Positions 32,237 through 41,598 of a stretch of 51,181 bases of DNA are shown here, in pieces; positions within the stretch are counted from its first letter, which is position 1, and each line of letters starts with the position of its first letter. The notes under the pieces were generated by a model, which saw nothing but the letters and a program-made list of their open reading frames with translations, was not told the DNA's origin and made no database searches. The stretch is taken from NCBI GenBank assembly GCA_018053185.1, contig JAGPLX010000014.1, positions 1 through 51,181 on the forward strand, written 5' to 3'. Source of the stretch: Syntrophobacteraceae bacterium. Its GTDB lineage: Bacteria > Desulfobacterota > Syntrophobacteria > Syntrophobacterales > Syntrophobacteraceae. The position numbers and the translations under genes were made by a program.

Positions 32237-32550
32237 GTCGCTCCTCCTGTGTGTCCCAAGTGGGAGAAAATAAAATGTATAAAGAACCGTGAACAAACCA
32301 TTAAAAAATGACGAGAAATTTTCTCTGATAATTTTATTTTACATCCATACTTACGATTTTGACAATACTCCATTGTGTGCGCATGGATCCATATAGCCGA
32401 AGAAGAATATGCCCGACCAAAAGATAAAATTTCGGCATCAGGGTTGGACGGAGAGGCGGATGCCGGAGGTTTGGACTGGACGACCCCTGGAAGAAAGAAT
32501 ATATTGCTGGCGTTTCTCTCATAAACCTCGAAATAAAGGGGACCAAGAGC
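32237..32550. other. 314-base A+T-rich divergent region between permease and TerC genes
   Basis: Holds the permease promoter (listed separately) and must hold the TerC promoter. A short GAGAA-ATT-TTCTC palindrome lies at about 32314-32327 and a TTGACA occurs at 32359-32364 on the plus strand without a good -10 partner. TerC genes are often preceded by the manganese-sensing yybP-ykoY riboswitch, but its conserved sequences are not seen here. Confidence 0.4.
32276..32304 (-). promoter_or_regulatory. Candidate sigma-70 promoter of the YeiH-type permease
   Basis: On the minus strand TTAATG (32304-32299) and TATACA (32281-32276) are spaced by 17 bases, about 40 bases upstream of the ATG at 32236, in the most A+T-rich part of the window. 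Confidence 0.35.
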
Positions 32551-33306
32551 TTGGACCTGGGGATTTTAGGCAGTATTCATCTGAACTGGCAATTCTTCTC
32601 CGCTCTCTTCAGTATTGTCATCATTGATCTCATCCTTGCTGGAGACAACGCCGTGGTCATTGCCATGGCGGTGAGGTCTCTTCCCCACGATCAACGTCGA
32701 AAAGGGATCTTCCTGGGCGCCGGTGCGGCGGTCCTCCTGAGGGTCATACTCACCTTCTTTGTCGCCCAGCTTCTGCAGGTGAACTTCCTGAAGCTGGCAG
32801 GCGGCGTACTGATTCTCTGGATCGCCGTCAAACTCTTCGTGGAGGGATCCCCCGAGGAGTCCCTCAACAAGGAAGCGGCCACCATCGGGCAGGCCATCAA
32901 GATCATCGTCATCGCCGACATCACCATGGCTACGGACAATATGCTGGCCGTGGCGGGGGCCTCCCACGGCAATCTTTTCCTTCTCCTTTTCGGGCTGGGT
33001 CTGAGCATCCCGTTCGTAGTGTTCACCAGTAATCTTCTCTCCATGTTGATGGACAGATATCCCATCATCATCTACCTGGGTGCGGCTATCCTCGGGAAGG
33101 TGGGCGGTGAGATGATCATCACGGATCCCATCGTATTCAACTATCTGCAACCGGGCAAATACCTTCAGTACGGGGTAGAAGCCGCCTTTGCCGCGGGTGT
33201 CATTGTGGTGGGCAAGTTGTGGATCAGGTGGATGATGCGATCGGAACCCGCCGAGAGGGATCACAAAGAAGCGAGGGTAGAGTTGAACCCGAAAGGAAAC
33301 GATTGA
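32551..33306 (+). CDS. TerC family membrane protein (YjbE type)
   Basis: 251 residues, about seven transmembrane helices. The typical acidic helix motifs are present: IVIIDLILAGDNAVVIAMAV (about 22-41) and ADITMATDNMLAVAGASHGN (about 121-140), with Asp residues that line the proposed metal path. TerC-family proteins export Mn or other divalent ions or help load metal onto exported enzymes. The start is TTG, with AAAGGGGACC about nine bases upstream; no ATG fits. It is alone on the plus strand and converges with the ComEA-like gene 39 bases away. Confidence 0.88.
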   Translation: MDLGILGSIHLNWQFFSALFSIVIIDLILAGDNAVVIAMAVRSLPHDQRRKGIFLGAGAAVLLRVILTFFVAQLLQVNFLKLAGGVLILWIAVKLFVEGSPEESLNKEAATIGQAIKIIVIADITMATDNMLAVAGASHGNLFLLLFGLGLSIPFVVFTSNLLSMLMDRYPIIIYLGAAILGKVGGEMIITDPIVFNYLQPGKYLQYGVEAAFAAGVIVVGKLWIRWMMRSEPAERDHKEARVELNPKGND

Positions 33307-33345
33307 AGTAGCACCCAGGTGATGAAAGACCCTCCACCACGGAAT

Positions 33346-33921
33346 TCACGATCCATCCGTCACAGCCAGGTAGTCTCTCCACCTTTGCACGGTTTTAGGT
33401 CCGACGCCGGGGATCTCCTGCAATTCTTCGATTCCGCGCCACGGTTCTCTGGCCCGCCGACGGACAATGGCCGAGGCAAACTCCGGGTGCATTCCCGGAA
33501 TCAAGGCAAGCTCTTCTTCGGAAGCACGGTTGAGATCCAGCTTGTTTCCCAGGATCAGGCAGGTGCGGGCGTTCATGAGCTCGAGACGAACGGTCCAGGC
33601 ATGGGAAGAGGAGCGGGAGACGTGGATTTTCCGGCCGTTGCGGATTTCGGTGCTTTGATGCTCCGGAGGTATTTCCCACAGATCTCCGCCTTTCAGCCCC
33701 CCGCCCATGCGCAGCGCATCGAGAAGGGTCACCCTGGGTCCGTCTGCCGAGTAGATGCCCGGGTTGGCGATATCCCCCGCGAGTTCGAATACCACGAGAG
33801 ACGGACCCGGCCGGGGAAGGGGGTTTCGGCATTGGGAACGAACCACGGCCAGAACGAGGAGGAGGGCGGCCACCAGGGTGACGCCAGCCCATGGACCGCG
33901 GGGAAGAGAAGGCTTCAGCAC
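33346..33921 (-). CDS. ComEA-like SLBB/helix-hairpin-helix protein
   Basis: 191 residues. An N-terminal transmembrane segment (about 12-28, [17 protein letters not shown]) is followed by an SLBB-like region (about 42-100, [19 protein letters not shown]) and a C-terminal double helix-hairpin-helix (about 128-188, [16 protein letters not shown] and [16 protein letters not shown]). ComEA binds incoming DNA in natural transformation; no other competence gene is close, so that role is unproven. It overlaps the end of cimA by seven bases, which suggests coupled translation as the last gene of a lysC-cimA unit. Confidence 0.8.
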   Translation of the reverse strand: MLKPSLPRGPWAGVTLVAALLLVLAVVRSQCRNPLPRPGPSLVVFELAGDIANPGIYSADGPRVTLLDALRMGGGLKGGDLWEIPPEHQSTEIRNGRKIHVSRSSSHAWTVRLELMNARTCLILGNKLDLNRASEEELALIPGMHPEFASAIVRRRAREPWRGIEELQEIPGVGPKTVQRWRDYLAVTDGS

Positions 33922-35504
33922 TTGGAAAACTTCTGCTTTTCGTCCTTGTACATCTTGTAGTTGATGCTATCCACCAGGGACTGCCAGCTTGCTTCGAGAA
34001 TGTCGTGAGAAACCCCCACGGTTCCCCATTGATCGGAGGAATCCTGGGATTCGATGAGCACTCGAACCTTGGCTGCCGTCCCGTCCCGTCCGGGAAGCAC
34101 CCGCACCTTGTAGTCGCTGAGCTCCATTTCCTTGAGCTGGGGATAGAATTTCTCCAGGGCTTTGCGCAAGGCATTGTCCAGGGCATTGACGGGCCCATGC
34201 CCCAAGGCCGCCGTGTGCTCGATGTTTCCCCCCACCTTGACGCGTATCGTGGCTTCGGCCACCGGTTCGTCGTTTTCGCTGAGCTTCTGGTCCACGACCC
34301 GGAACCCGATCAGCTCGAAGTAACGCCTGCCCTTGCCCATGGCCCGGTTGATGAGAAGCTCGAGGCTGGCTTCCGCCGCTTCGAACTGAAATCCCTGGTT
34401 TTCCAGCTCCTTGACATCCTCGAGGATCTGCGCCGCTACGGGGTCTTGCTTGGACAGATCGATCCCGAAGTCCCTGGCTTTTCTCTTAATGGCCGCACGT
34501 CCGGAAAGGTCGGAGACGAGGATTCTTCGCCGATTTCCCACCAACTCCGGATCGATATGTTCGTAGGTAAGGGGGTTCTTTTCCACGGCGCTGATGTGGA
34601 TGCCGCCCTTGTGGGCGAAGGCACTCCTGCCCACGAAGGGCTGATATCGATTGGGGGTCATGTTGGCCAGTTCCAGCACGAAGCGGCTCACGGATCGAAG
34701 CTTCCGGAGATTCTCGGGCGCCAGGGTAGGAATCCCGAGTTTCAGGCACAAGATGGGAATGATGGAGATCAAGTTGGCATTGCCGCATCGTTCCCCCACA
34801 CCGTTGATGGTCCCCTGAACCTGAACGGCCCCCATCTCGACGGCGGCGACGGAATTAGCCACGGCAAGCTCCGAGTCATTGTGAGCATGAATGCCCAGGC
34901 GAGCCCCGGGCAGCCGTTCCTTGACCGCTCTTATGGCTTCCTGGATGGTTGTGGGAAGGCTGCCTCCATTGGTGTCACAGAGGACCAGGCAGTCGGCCCC
35001 GGCTTCCAGAGCTGTTTTGAGGGTCATGAGGGCGTATTCCGGGTTGTCCCTGAATCCATCAAAGAAATGTTCGGCATCGTAGAAAAGGGTTTTCACCTGG
35101 GGGCGCAGGTACCGCAGACTCCCGTCGATGATCTCGAGATTGCGTTCGGGGCTGATGTGCAGAGCGTCCCGCACATGCACCAGCCATGATTTGCCGAAGA
35201 TTGTGACCACCGGGGTCCTGGTGGAAAGCAGGGCCTTGAGATTGGGATCCGTATCCACTGTCTTCCCGGGATGAAAGGTGGAGCCGAAGGAGGTGATCTG
35301 CGCGTTTTTGAGACTGTAGTTTCGAATTTCCTTGAAAAAGGCCGCATCTTTAGGGTTCGAGCCCGGCCAGCCCCCCTCGATGTAGTGTATGCCGAGATCA
35401 TCCAGCTTCAGGGCGATACGGAGCTTGTCCTGGAGCGACAGGGAAAAGTCCTCGGCTTGGGTGCCGTCCCGAAGGGTTGTGTCGTAAATCTTCACGGGTT
35501 GCAT
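33915..35504 (-). CDS. cimA: Citramalate synthase
   Basis: 529 residues. It condenses pyruvate and acetyl-CoA to (R)-citramalate, the first step of threonine-independent isoleucine synthesis. The HMGL-like barrel begins [17 protein letters not shown] and contains [16 protein letters not shown] and the metal-binding [28 protein letters not shown] follows. The length and the [10 protein letters not shown] block separate it from LeuA and HomB/NifV-type homocitrate synthases and match CimA type I. The C-terminal LeuA dimer/allosteric domain (about 400-520) implies feedback control by isoleucine. ATG with GGAAGG eight bases upstream; 50 bases downstream of lysC. Confidence 0.92.
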   Translation of the reverse strand: MQPVKIYDTTLRDGTQAEDFSLSLQDKLRIALKLDDLGIHYIEGGWPGSNPKDAAFFKEIRNYSLKNAQITSFGSTFHPGKTVDTDPNLKALLSTRTPVVTIFGKSWLVHVRDALHISPERNLEIIDGSLRYLRPQVKTLFYDAEHFFDGFRDNPEYALMTLKTALEAGADCLVLCDTNGGSLPTTIQEAIRAVKERLPGARLGIHAHNDSELAVANSVAAVEMGAVQVQGTINGVGERCGNANLISIIPILCLKLGIPTLAPENLRKLRSVSRFVLELANMTPNRYQPFVGRSAFAHKGGIHISAVEKNPLTYEHIDPELVGNRRRILVSDLSGRAAIKRKARDFGIDLSKQDPVAAQILEDVKELENQGFQFEAAEASLELLINRAMGKGRRYFELIGFRVVDQKLSENDEPVAEATIRVKVGGNIEHTAALGHGPVNALDNALRKALEKFYPQLKEMELSDYKVRVLPGRDGTAAKVRVLIESQDSSDQWGTVGVSHDILEASWQSLVDSINYKMYKDEKQKFSKC

Positions 35505-35554
35505 GAGGATTGCCTTCCGTAAACATCGGTTCCGGCGGGTGAGGTCCCGAATTC

Positions 35555-36808
35555 TCAGACTTCTTCCTGGATCTTGATGCTGCGTTGAGGTTCCACCTCC
35601 AGTCGGAATGCATCATGGAGCACCCGCACGGCCAGTTCCGTATATTTTTCATCGATGACACACGAAATTTTGATCTCCGAGGTGGAGATCATCTTGATGT
35701 TGATGTTCTCCCTCGAAAGGGTCTCGAACATCTGGCTTGCCACACCACTGTGGCTTCTCATTCCCAGGCCAATGACGGAGATCTTGGCGATATGCGGATT
35801 GCTGTGAACCGGGCCGGCCCCGATCTCCCGGGCTACCCTCTCGGCAATCTGCAGGGTCTTCTCGTAATGGGGTTTCGGAACCGTGAAGGAGATGTTGGCC
35901 CGCCCCGGGGTACTCCCACTTCCCTGAACAATCAGGTCCACGTTCACGTTGGCGTCGGAAATGGGGCGGAAGAGCTTGGCCGCCATGCCCGGCATGTCGG
36001 GAACATTGGTCACGGTGATACGGGCTTCATTCTTATTGTAGGTGATTCCTGAAACCACCACCTTTTCCATATCTTCGTCCTCCTTGGTCACGAGTGTGCC
36101 GGGGGCATCGGTGAAGGAAGAAAGCACCATGATGGGCACATTGTATTTCATACCGAACTCCACGGAACGCAGGTGGAGCACCTTGGCTCCCATGCTGGCC
36201 ATCTCGAGCATTTCCTCGTAGCTGATCTTATGGAGCTTGCGAGCCTTGGAGTAGATGTTGGGATCGGCGGTGAACACACCTTCCACGTCCGTGTAGATCT
36301 CACAGACCTCCGCCCCCAGGGCGGCAGCCAGCGCTACCGCCGTCGTGTCGGAGCCCCCCCGGCCCAGGGTGGTGATATTCCCCTCGTCGTCGTATCCCTG
36401 GAACCCGGCAACCACCACGATCCTGCCTTCGTTCAACTTCTCCACGATAGGCAGGGTTTCAATCCAGTGGATGCGTGCCTGGCCGTATTCCCGGTTGGTC
36501 ATGATCCCGGCCTGGTAGCCGGTCATGGAAACGGCGTTCATTCCCAGGTCCTTGACGGCCATGCTGAACAAAGCAATGGTGATTTGTTCGCCTGTTGCCA
36601 GCAGCATGTCCAATTCTCGTGGGTCCGGGACCGGGCTCGTCTCCCGGGCCAGCCGGATCAGCCGGTCCGTGTCCCCGGCCCGGGCCGATAAGACCACCAC
36701 CAGATCATCCCCCGCCCGCTTTCGCTCCACCACACGCTGAGCTACGGCACGGATCCGTTCCGGATTGCCTACGGATGTACCCCCATACTTCTGAACCACG
36801 AGAGCCAT
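35555..36808 (-). CDS. lysC: Aspartate kinase
   Basis: 417 residues. It phosphorylates L-aspartate at the start of lysine, threonine and methionine synthesis. The kinase domain starts [16 protein letters not shown] and has the [18 protein letters not shown] block; two ACT domains follow (about 265-330 and 345-410, [11 protein letters not shown] and [16 protein letters not shown]), the site of feedback inhibition. ATG with GGGAGG about 11 bases upstream. It is the first gene of the lysC-cimA-ComEA unit, transcribed away from the B12 radical SAM gene. No lysine riboswitch is seen in its leader. Confidence 0.95.
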   Translation of the reverse strand: MALVVQKYGGTSVGNPERIRAVAQRVVERKRAGDDLVVVLSARAGDTDRLIRLARETSPVPDPRELDMLLATGEQITIALFSMAVKDLGMNAVSMTGYQAGIMTNREYGQARIHWIETLPIVEKLNEGRIVVVAGFQGYDDEGNITTLGRGGSDTTAVALAAALGAEVCEIYTDVEGVFTADPNIYSKARKLHKISYEEMLEMASMGAKVLHLRSVEFGMKYNVPIMVLSSFTDAPGTLVTKEDEDMEKVVVSGITYNKNEARITVTNVPDMPGMAAKLFRPISDANVNVDLIVQGSGSTPGRANISFTVPKPHYEKTLQIAERVAREIGAGPVHSNPHIAKISVIGLGMRSHSGVASQMFETLSRENINIKMISTSEIKISCVIDEKYTELAVRVLHDAFRLEVEPQRSIKIQEEV

Positions 36809-37123
36809 AATTGCCGGGACCTCCCTATCCTCCGGGTTATTGAACCCAATTTTTTCTCTTTTCTTTCACGTGCGAATCTTCGGCCGGATAAAGGCTCGGA
36901 TAGAGGATCGGAAAGAGAAATCGCCATCTCGTAACACAATTGAACTTTATTGTGTACCGTATTTTTGATGAGGGAGCGTGTCGCAAAATCAAGGCGAGAA
37001 GGCTCGTCCCCCACGCACCCCCGAACCCAAAAAGGAAGGGGGGGATATTCTTGCTTTCTCGAAGGGCGAACTGTAGAGTGGGCTGTCAGTGCAAAGATTC
37101 CCCCTATTCAGCGAGGTGCCTTT
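36809..37123. other. 315-base divergent region between lysC and the B12 radical SAM gene
   Basis: Contains the inverted repeat at 36934-36955 and a purine/pyrimidine-skewed stretch (TCCCCC near 37007, GGGGGGG near 37040). Promoters for both directions are expected but could not be assigned. No gene is supported. Confidence 0.35.
36934..36955. promoter_or_regulatory. Operator-like inverted repeat in the lysC divergent region
   Basis: ACACAAT and ATTGTGT are perfect seven-base arms around eight bases (TGAACTTT). Its A+T-rich setting about 125 bases before the lysC start and 170 before the radical SAM start suits a transcription-factor site. No cognate regulator is identified. Confidence 0.4.
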
Positions 37124-38659
37124 ATGAAGATCCTGTTGGTATACCCACGGGTGTCCGAGACCTTTTGGAGCTTCAAACATGCATTGCGGGTCGTGGCACG
37201 CAAGTCGGCGTTTCCTCCCCTGGGTGCCCTCACGGTGGCAGCCATGCTCCCCCACGATTGGAGCAAACGGTTGGTGGATATGAACGTCAGGGAACTGGAA
37301 AACGAGGACATCCTCTGGGCGGACTATGTATTCATCAGTGCCATGATTGCTCAGAAGGAATCCACTCATCACGTCATCGAGCGTTGCCGGAAGCTCCATG
37401 TCAAAACCGTGGGCGGAGGACCGCTTTTCAATTCCTACAAGGAGGATTTCCATCACGTGGACCACCTGGTCCTGGGAGAAGGAGAAGCCACGCTTCCGCG
37501 TTTCGTGCGGGACCTTCAGTCGGGGTGTCCCCAACCACGCTACGAATCCGGCGAACACCCTCCTCTCGAAGACATACCCGTTCCCATGTGGGAACTCATC
37601 CGCATGGACGACTATGTCACTATGAGCGTTCAGTATTCCAGGGGTTGCCCGTTCAATTGCGAGTTTTGCGACATTATCGTCATGAACGGACGTATTCCCC
37701 GCACCAAGAGCAACGATCAGATGATTGCCGAGCTCGACGCCCTTTACGACAGAGGCTGGCGCGGGTCGGTCTTCATTGTGGACGACAATTTCATTGGGAA
37801 CAAAAAGAAAGTGAAGGGACTCCTGCGCAGGATCATTCAATGGCAAAAAGACCGTGGGAACTGCCTGAGGTTCTTCACCGAGGCGTCCGTGGATCTGGCC
37901 GGGGACGAGGAACTGATCGACTTGATGGTTGCTGCAGGCTTCAATAAGGTCTTTCTCGGCCTGGAGACCCCCTCCGAGGAGAGTCTGAAGGAATGCGGAA
38001 AGACGCAAAACCTCATGAGAAATCTGTCGGAATCGGTCCGGACGATTCAGAGCCGTGGGTTGGTGGTCATGGGAGGTTTCATCATCGGCTTCGACAACGA
38101 TCCTCCGGACATCTTCCAACGGCAGGTTCAGTTCGTCCAGAAAAACGGCATTGTCACCGCCATGATCGGTCTCCTGACGGCCATTCCGGGCACACGCCTC
38201 TACAGCCGCCTCGAGAGGGAAGGACGCCTGCTGTTCAAGGCTTCCGGCGATAACACGGACGCTACGGGAAGTCTGAATTTCGTCCCCAAAATGGATCGCC
38301 ACACCATCATCCGGGGATACCGGTGGGTGATGAACACCATCTATTCTCCCGAGATGTACTATCAGCGAATTCTTGCATTCCTGAACCACCACAAACCGAG
38401 GGGGCAGGGCTACCTGGAAAGGAACGACTTTTTCACCTTCCTGCGGTCTCTCTGGTACCTGGGCTTCCTGGACCAGAAGCACGGCCACAACTATTACTGG
38501 CGCCTGATCAGAGTGGGTCTGACCAGACACCGCCAATCCTTCGCCGATATTGTCACCATGGCCATTTACGGCTACCATTTTCGAAGACTTTTCTGGTCGC
38601 CGTCCCTGCCGGTGAAGCAGGATTGGTGGGAGGGCCGGGTGCAGCCGGACGAGCCCTGA
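37124..38659 (+). CDS. B12-binding-domain radical SAM protein (DUF4070 type)
   Basis: 511 residues. An N-terminal Rossmann B12-binding-like domain (about 1-135, MKILLVYPRVSETFWSFKHA, later VLGEGEATLPRFVRDL) precedes a radical SAM barrel with C175-x3-C179-x2-C182 (SRGCPFNCEFCDI). The C-terminal region (about 375-500, rich in Tyr, His and Trp) resembles DUF4070. Such proteins are mostly uncharacterised; some methylate or rearrange lipids and hopanoids. The DxHxxG cobalamin-ligand motif is not obvious. The start is the ATG at 37124 with GAGGTG six bases upstream; an upstream-extended frame is rejected. It is a single-gene unit. Confidence 0.85.
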   Translation: MKILLVYPRVSETFWSFKHALRVVARKSAFPPLGALTVAAMLPHDWSKRLVDMNVRELENEDILWADYVFISAMIAQKESTHHVIERCRKLHVKTVGGGPLFNSYKEDFHHVDHLVLGEGEATLPRFVRDLQSGCPQPRYESGEHPPLEDIPVPMWELIRMDDYVTMSVQYSRGCPFNCEFCDIIVMNGRIPRTKSNDQMIAELDALYDRGWRGSVFIVDDNFIGNKKKVKGLLRRIIQWQKDRGNCLRFFTEASVDLAGDEELIDLMVAAGFNKVFLGLETPSEESLKECGKTQNLMRNLSESVRTIQSRGLVVMGGFIIGFDNDPPDIFQRQVQFVQKNGIVTAMIGLLTAIPGTRLYSRLEREGRLLFKASGDNTDATGSLNFVPKMDRHTIIRGYRWVMNTIYSPEMYYQRILAFLNHHKPRGQGYLERNDFFTFLRSLWYLGFLDQKHGHNYYWRLIRVGLTRHRQSFADIVTMAIYGYHFRRLFWSPSLPVKQDWWEGRVQPDEP

Positions 38660-38984
38660 GGCGGAGTGGGTGAGGCAAAGGGAAACCTCCTCGCATGTGA
38701 CTATCCGGAATAGCGGTTACAGATCACGCCCCTTTCCCTTCCGGGAATTGCCGAAATCCATGGAAGAGGGGGAAACAACGGGGATGTTCGGGTTTTCCGA
38801 GTCCGGGCAACGGGGAGATGCTTGCCGGTAACCTGCGCAATTTGATGGAAACCAACGAAGCGGGCAACTACTCTGCCTGGAAAAGGGGGGGAGATCCCTT
38901 GCGGTTCATCCCCGACCTTGTCCGGAAAGCTCGAAAAAATCGATTCTCTGCCGCGGAAAATGACGAATGCCGCAAGGGATGTCG
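38660..38984. other. 325-base region between convergent radical SAM and tsaE genes
   Basis: No gene is supported. The only clear structure is a perfect 11-base inverted repeat, ATCCCTTGCGG (38894-38904) and CCGCAAGGGAT (38970-38980), separated by 65 bases and ending four bases before the tsaE stop. It could be the base of a larger RNA structure at the end of the tsaE transcript. Confidence 0.4.
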
Positions 38985-39500
38985 TCAAGGAGAGAGAAGC
39001 ACGTTCTCGAAGGAACGGCATATTCCAACCAGCCCCGGCACCCACCGATCGAGTCTCGACGCGTTCTTTGCGCCCACGGCTCGAAGGAGAATGACTCGAC
39101 TTGCTTCCCCCGTAATCCGTAGCTCGATGTCCCACCTTTCGTCGGGCAAATCCGCCTCCAATCGATCGGGCCACTCGATCACCGCGACCCCTCCACCGTA
39201 GAGGGCTTCCCTCCAGGGCAGGGTGTCCAGTTCGTCCGGATGACTTACCCGGTATAGATCCAGATGGTAGAGGCGCAACCGCCCTTCGTATTCGTGAATG
39301 AACGCGAAGGTGGGGCTGGTGATGGAAATCTGCGGGGGAATGGACAGGCCCCTGGCGATTCCCCGGGCAAAAAGGGTCTTGCCTGCTCCCAGTTCCCCCC
39401 ATAATGCCACCACGTCTCCCGCTTCCAGCCTCGACCCGATGAATTTCCCCAGGGCAAGGCTGCATTCTTCCTCCGGGGAATGGAGCGTCAGCTCGTGCAT
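38985..39500 (-). CDS. tsaE: tRNA threonylcarbamoyladenosine biosynthesis ATPase
   Basis: 171 residues. TsaE works with TsaB, TsaC and TsaD to make t6A37 in ANN-decoding tRNAs. The Walker A is GELGAGKTLFARGIA (about 35-49), followed by SPTFAFIHEYEG, HLDLYRVSHPDELDTL and VIEWPDRLEADLP, the usual order. The first codons overlap the end of nnr by 13 bases, and this pairing of nnr with tsaE is widespread. The C-terminus is slightly longer than in E. coli (about 153 residues). Last gene of the phoH-to-tsaE operon. Confidence 0.94.
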   Translation of the reverse strand: MHELTLHSPEEECSLALGKFIGSRLEAGDVVALWGELGAGKTLFARGIARGLSIPPQISITSPTFAFIHEYEGRLRLYHLDLYRVSHPDELDTLPWREALYGGGVAVIEWPDRLEADLPDERWDIELRITGEASRVILLRAVGAKNASRLDRWVPGLVGICRSFENVLLSP

Positions 39501-41062
39501 GGATCCCCCCCGAAGCCTTCGATGCGGCCGATCACCACGGGAATTTCCTCGAGAAGGTCCGTTGCCAGAAGCCCTCGACTCGAAACCTCCCCCATTCGAC
39601 GGTCGGCAGCTGCCCCATGGACATAGGCACCGAGGCAGGCAGCTTCGAATGCCGGAAAGCCTTGGGCCAAAAAGCCTGCGATCATGCCGGTGAGAACGTC
39701 GCCCATTCCGCCGCAGGCCATGGCCGGATTCCCCGAACTATTGACGGCAAGCCGTCCGTCCGGGGAGGCGATGATGGAACGATGTCCTTTGAGAACAAGG
39801 GTCGTCCCGTATTTCACCGCAGACTCCTGGGCCACCTCCACCCGGTTTGTCTGGATGAATTCGGCAGGCTTTCCCACGAGCCGGGACATCTCCCCGGGAT
39901 GAGGGGTCAACACGAGGGGTTGAGAAGCCTCCTTGAGGACATCCGGGTCTCGGGCCACGGCGGTGATGGCGTCGGCATCGAGCACCATGGGGCAGGGAGC
40001 CTTGGCCAAGAGGCCCTTCACGAGAGCCTGGGTACCGGGATGCAGGGAAATCCCCGGCCCCATGGCCAGGACCTGTTTTCCTTTTAGAAAATCCAGGATC
40101 GTGGGAAGAGCGATCTTGCTGGGTGAACGATCCTCGGTTTCGGGGATCGGAACCGTCATGGCTTCGGTCAGCTTCACTTCCAGAATGGAGTTGAGGCTCG
40201 AGGGCACCATGAGGGTCACGAGCCCGGCGCCCACACGGCCCGCTCCCAGGCAGGTGAGAGTGGCGGCGCCCGTCTTCCCGATGGATCCGGCCAAAACAAC
40301 CACGTGGCCGGCGTTTCCTTTGTGAGTGGCTGGCGCACGGGGAGACAACCAACCCGCCAGCAGGTCCTGGTGCAACCACCAGCGGCGGATATTCGAGGTT
40401 TCCACAAGGTGCGAAGGAATTCCGATGTCCACAACGCTCAGTTTTCCAACGTAGGCCGGGCCGGGCTCCAGGAGGAGACCCAGTTTCGGCAAACCAAAGG
40501 TCGCCGTGGCCCGGGCACGAACGGCCGCCCCCATGGGTTTTCCCGTGCCGGCATGAAGACCCGACGGAATGTCCACGGAGAGCACGGGAATCTCCAGGTG
40601 GTTGATACTCTCGATGATCTTCCGGTAGGTACCGCGAACCTCGTCCTGGAGTCCCGTTCCCAGGATGGCATCGATGAGAACGCCGCTCTCCCGGATCCAC
40701 CTCCACTGGGAAGAAAAATCGCCCTCCTCCTCCCAAACACAGATGGGCGTCCGCATGTTCTCGAGTATGCGATAGTTGGTAAGGGCGTCCCCTTGCAAAC
40801 GGTCGGGCGAACGTAGACACACCACCCGCACCTGCCCGCCCCTGTTTTGAAAAATCCTTGCCAGAACAAAGCCGTCGCCGGCATTATTGCCGCTGCCGGC
40901 CACGACGGTGATCCTTTCTCCAAGGAGGTTGGGCAGAACTTCCAGGAAAAAGCCCGCGGCTCCCCGGGCTGCGTTTTCCATGAGCACGATTCCCGGGATT
41001 CCCACCTCTTCGATGGTCTTCCGGTCCAATTGGGCCATTTCCGATGCCGTGGCAATACGCAT
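39488..41062 (-). CDS. nnr: Bifunctional NAD(P)H-hydrate epimerase/dehydratase
   Basis: 524 residues. It repairs hydrated NAD(P)H. The N-terminal YjeF epimerase domain (about 1-215) has VVAGSGNNAGDGFVLARIF and SVDIPSGLHAGTG; the C-terminal ribokinase-like ADP/ATP-dependent dehydratase (about 225-524) has HKGNAGHVVVLAGSIGKTGA and the catalytic GNPAMACGGMGDVLTGMIAG. ATG with GGGGAG upstream. It lies 154 bases downstream of acpS and overlaps tsaE. Confidence 0.95.
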   Translation of the reverse strand: MRIATASEMAQLDRKTIEEVGIPGIVLMENAARGAAGFFLEVLPNLLGERITVVAGSGNNAGDGFVLARIFQNRGGQVRVVCLRSPDRLQGDALTNYRILENMRTPICVWEEEGDFSSQWRWIRESGVLIDAILGTGLQDEVRGTYRKIIESINHLEIPVLSVDIPSGLHAGTGKPMGAAVRARATATFGLPKLGLLLEPGPAYVGKLSVVDIGIPSHLVETSNIRRWWLHQDLLAGWLSPRAPATHKGNAGHVVVLAGSIGKTGAATLTCLGAGRVGAGLVTLMVPSSLNSILEVKLTEAMTVPIPETEDRSPSKIALPTILDFLKGKQVLAMGPGISLHPGTQALVKGLLAKAPCPMVLDADAITAVARDPDVLKEASQPLVLTPHPGEMSRLVGKPAEFIQTNRVEVAQESAVKYGTTLVLKGHRSIIASPDGRLAVNSSGNPAMACGGMGDVLTGMIAGFLAQGFPAFEAACLGAYVHGAAADRRMGEVSSRGLLATDLLEEIPVVIGRIEGFGGDPCTS

Positions 41063-41216
41063 TGGGTTCTCCCCTTCAGGTTCCGATTAGTTGGAATGCC
41101 CGGGCAAGATTTTCCGGACGGTCACAAGCCGGTAAGCCAGGGAAAGCAGGCTGGAAGTTGAAAGGACACGGCTCGAGTGGGAGGTCTTCCGGATCGGGTT
41201 GGGGATCAACTGAGGG

Positions 41217-41597
41217 CTAATGTTCGAGGACCACTACTGCGACTCCGTAGGCGCCGTCGTCGGTCAGGCTCAGATGCCATGAACAGATGCCGCGATCCCG
41301 GCAGAATTCGAACGCCCTTGGGGAAAGTCGGATCTCGGGTTTGCCTTGGGAATGATTCCTCACCTCGATGTCCAGCCAGGACAGCGGTTCCCGAATCCCG
41401 GTGCCCAGGGCCTTGGCGAAGGCCTCCTTGGCCGCAAACCTCAGAGCCAAACAAGAAACACAGTTTTTTCTGCGCGAACAGTGTTCGATCTCCCACGGGG
41501 TGAACAAACGCTGCCGGAATCGCAGCCCCCATTTGTTCAGACTCCTCTCGAGTCTTTCGATCCGGACCAAATCGATCCCCACTCCGTAAATACCCAT
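41217..41597 (-). CDS. acpS: Holo-[acyl-carrier-protein] synthase
   Basis: 126 residues. It transfers 4'-phosphopantetheine from CoA to the serine of ACP. The metal-binding aspartate is in GVGIDLVRIERLERS (D9) and the second block is LRFAAKEAFAKALGTG, with the catalytic Glu. The length is typical. One base separates the pdxJ stop from this start region, so they are coupled. The following 154-base gap to nnr has no clear feature. Confidence 0.93.
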   Translation of the reverse strand: MGIYGVGIDLVRIERLERSLNKWGLRFRQRLFTPWEIEHCSRRKNCVSCLALRFAAKEAFAKALGTGIREPLSWLDIEVRNHSQGKPEIRLSPRAFEFCRDRGICSWHLSLTDDGAYGVAVVVLEH

Positions 41598-41598
41598 C

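Noticed and set aside
32340-32550. yybP-ykoY riboswitch before the TerC gene
   Set aside because: The conserved GGGGAGUAG and related segments are not present by eye.
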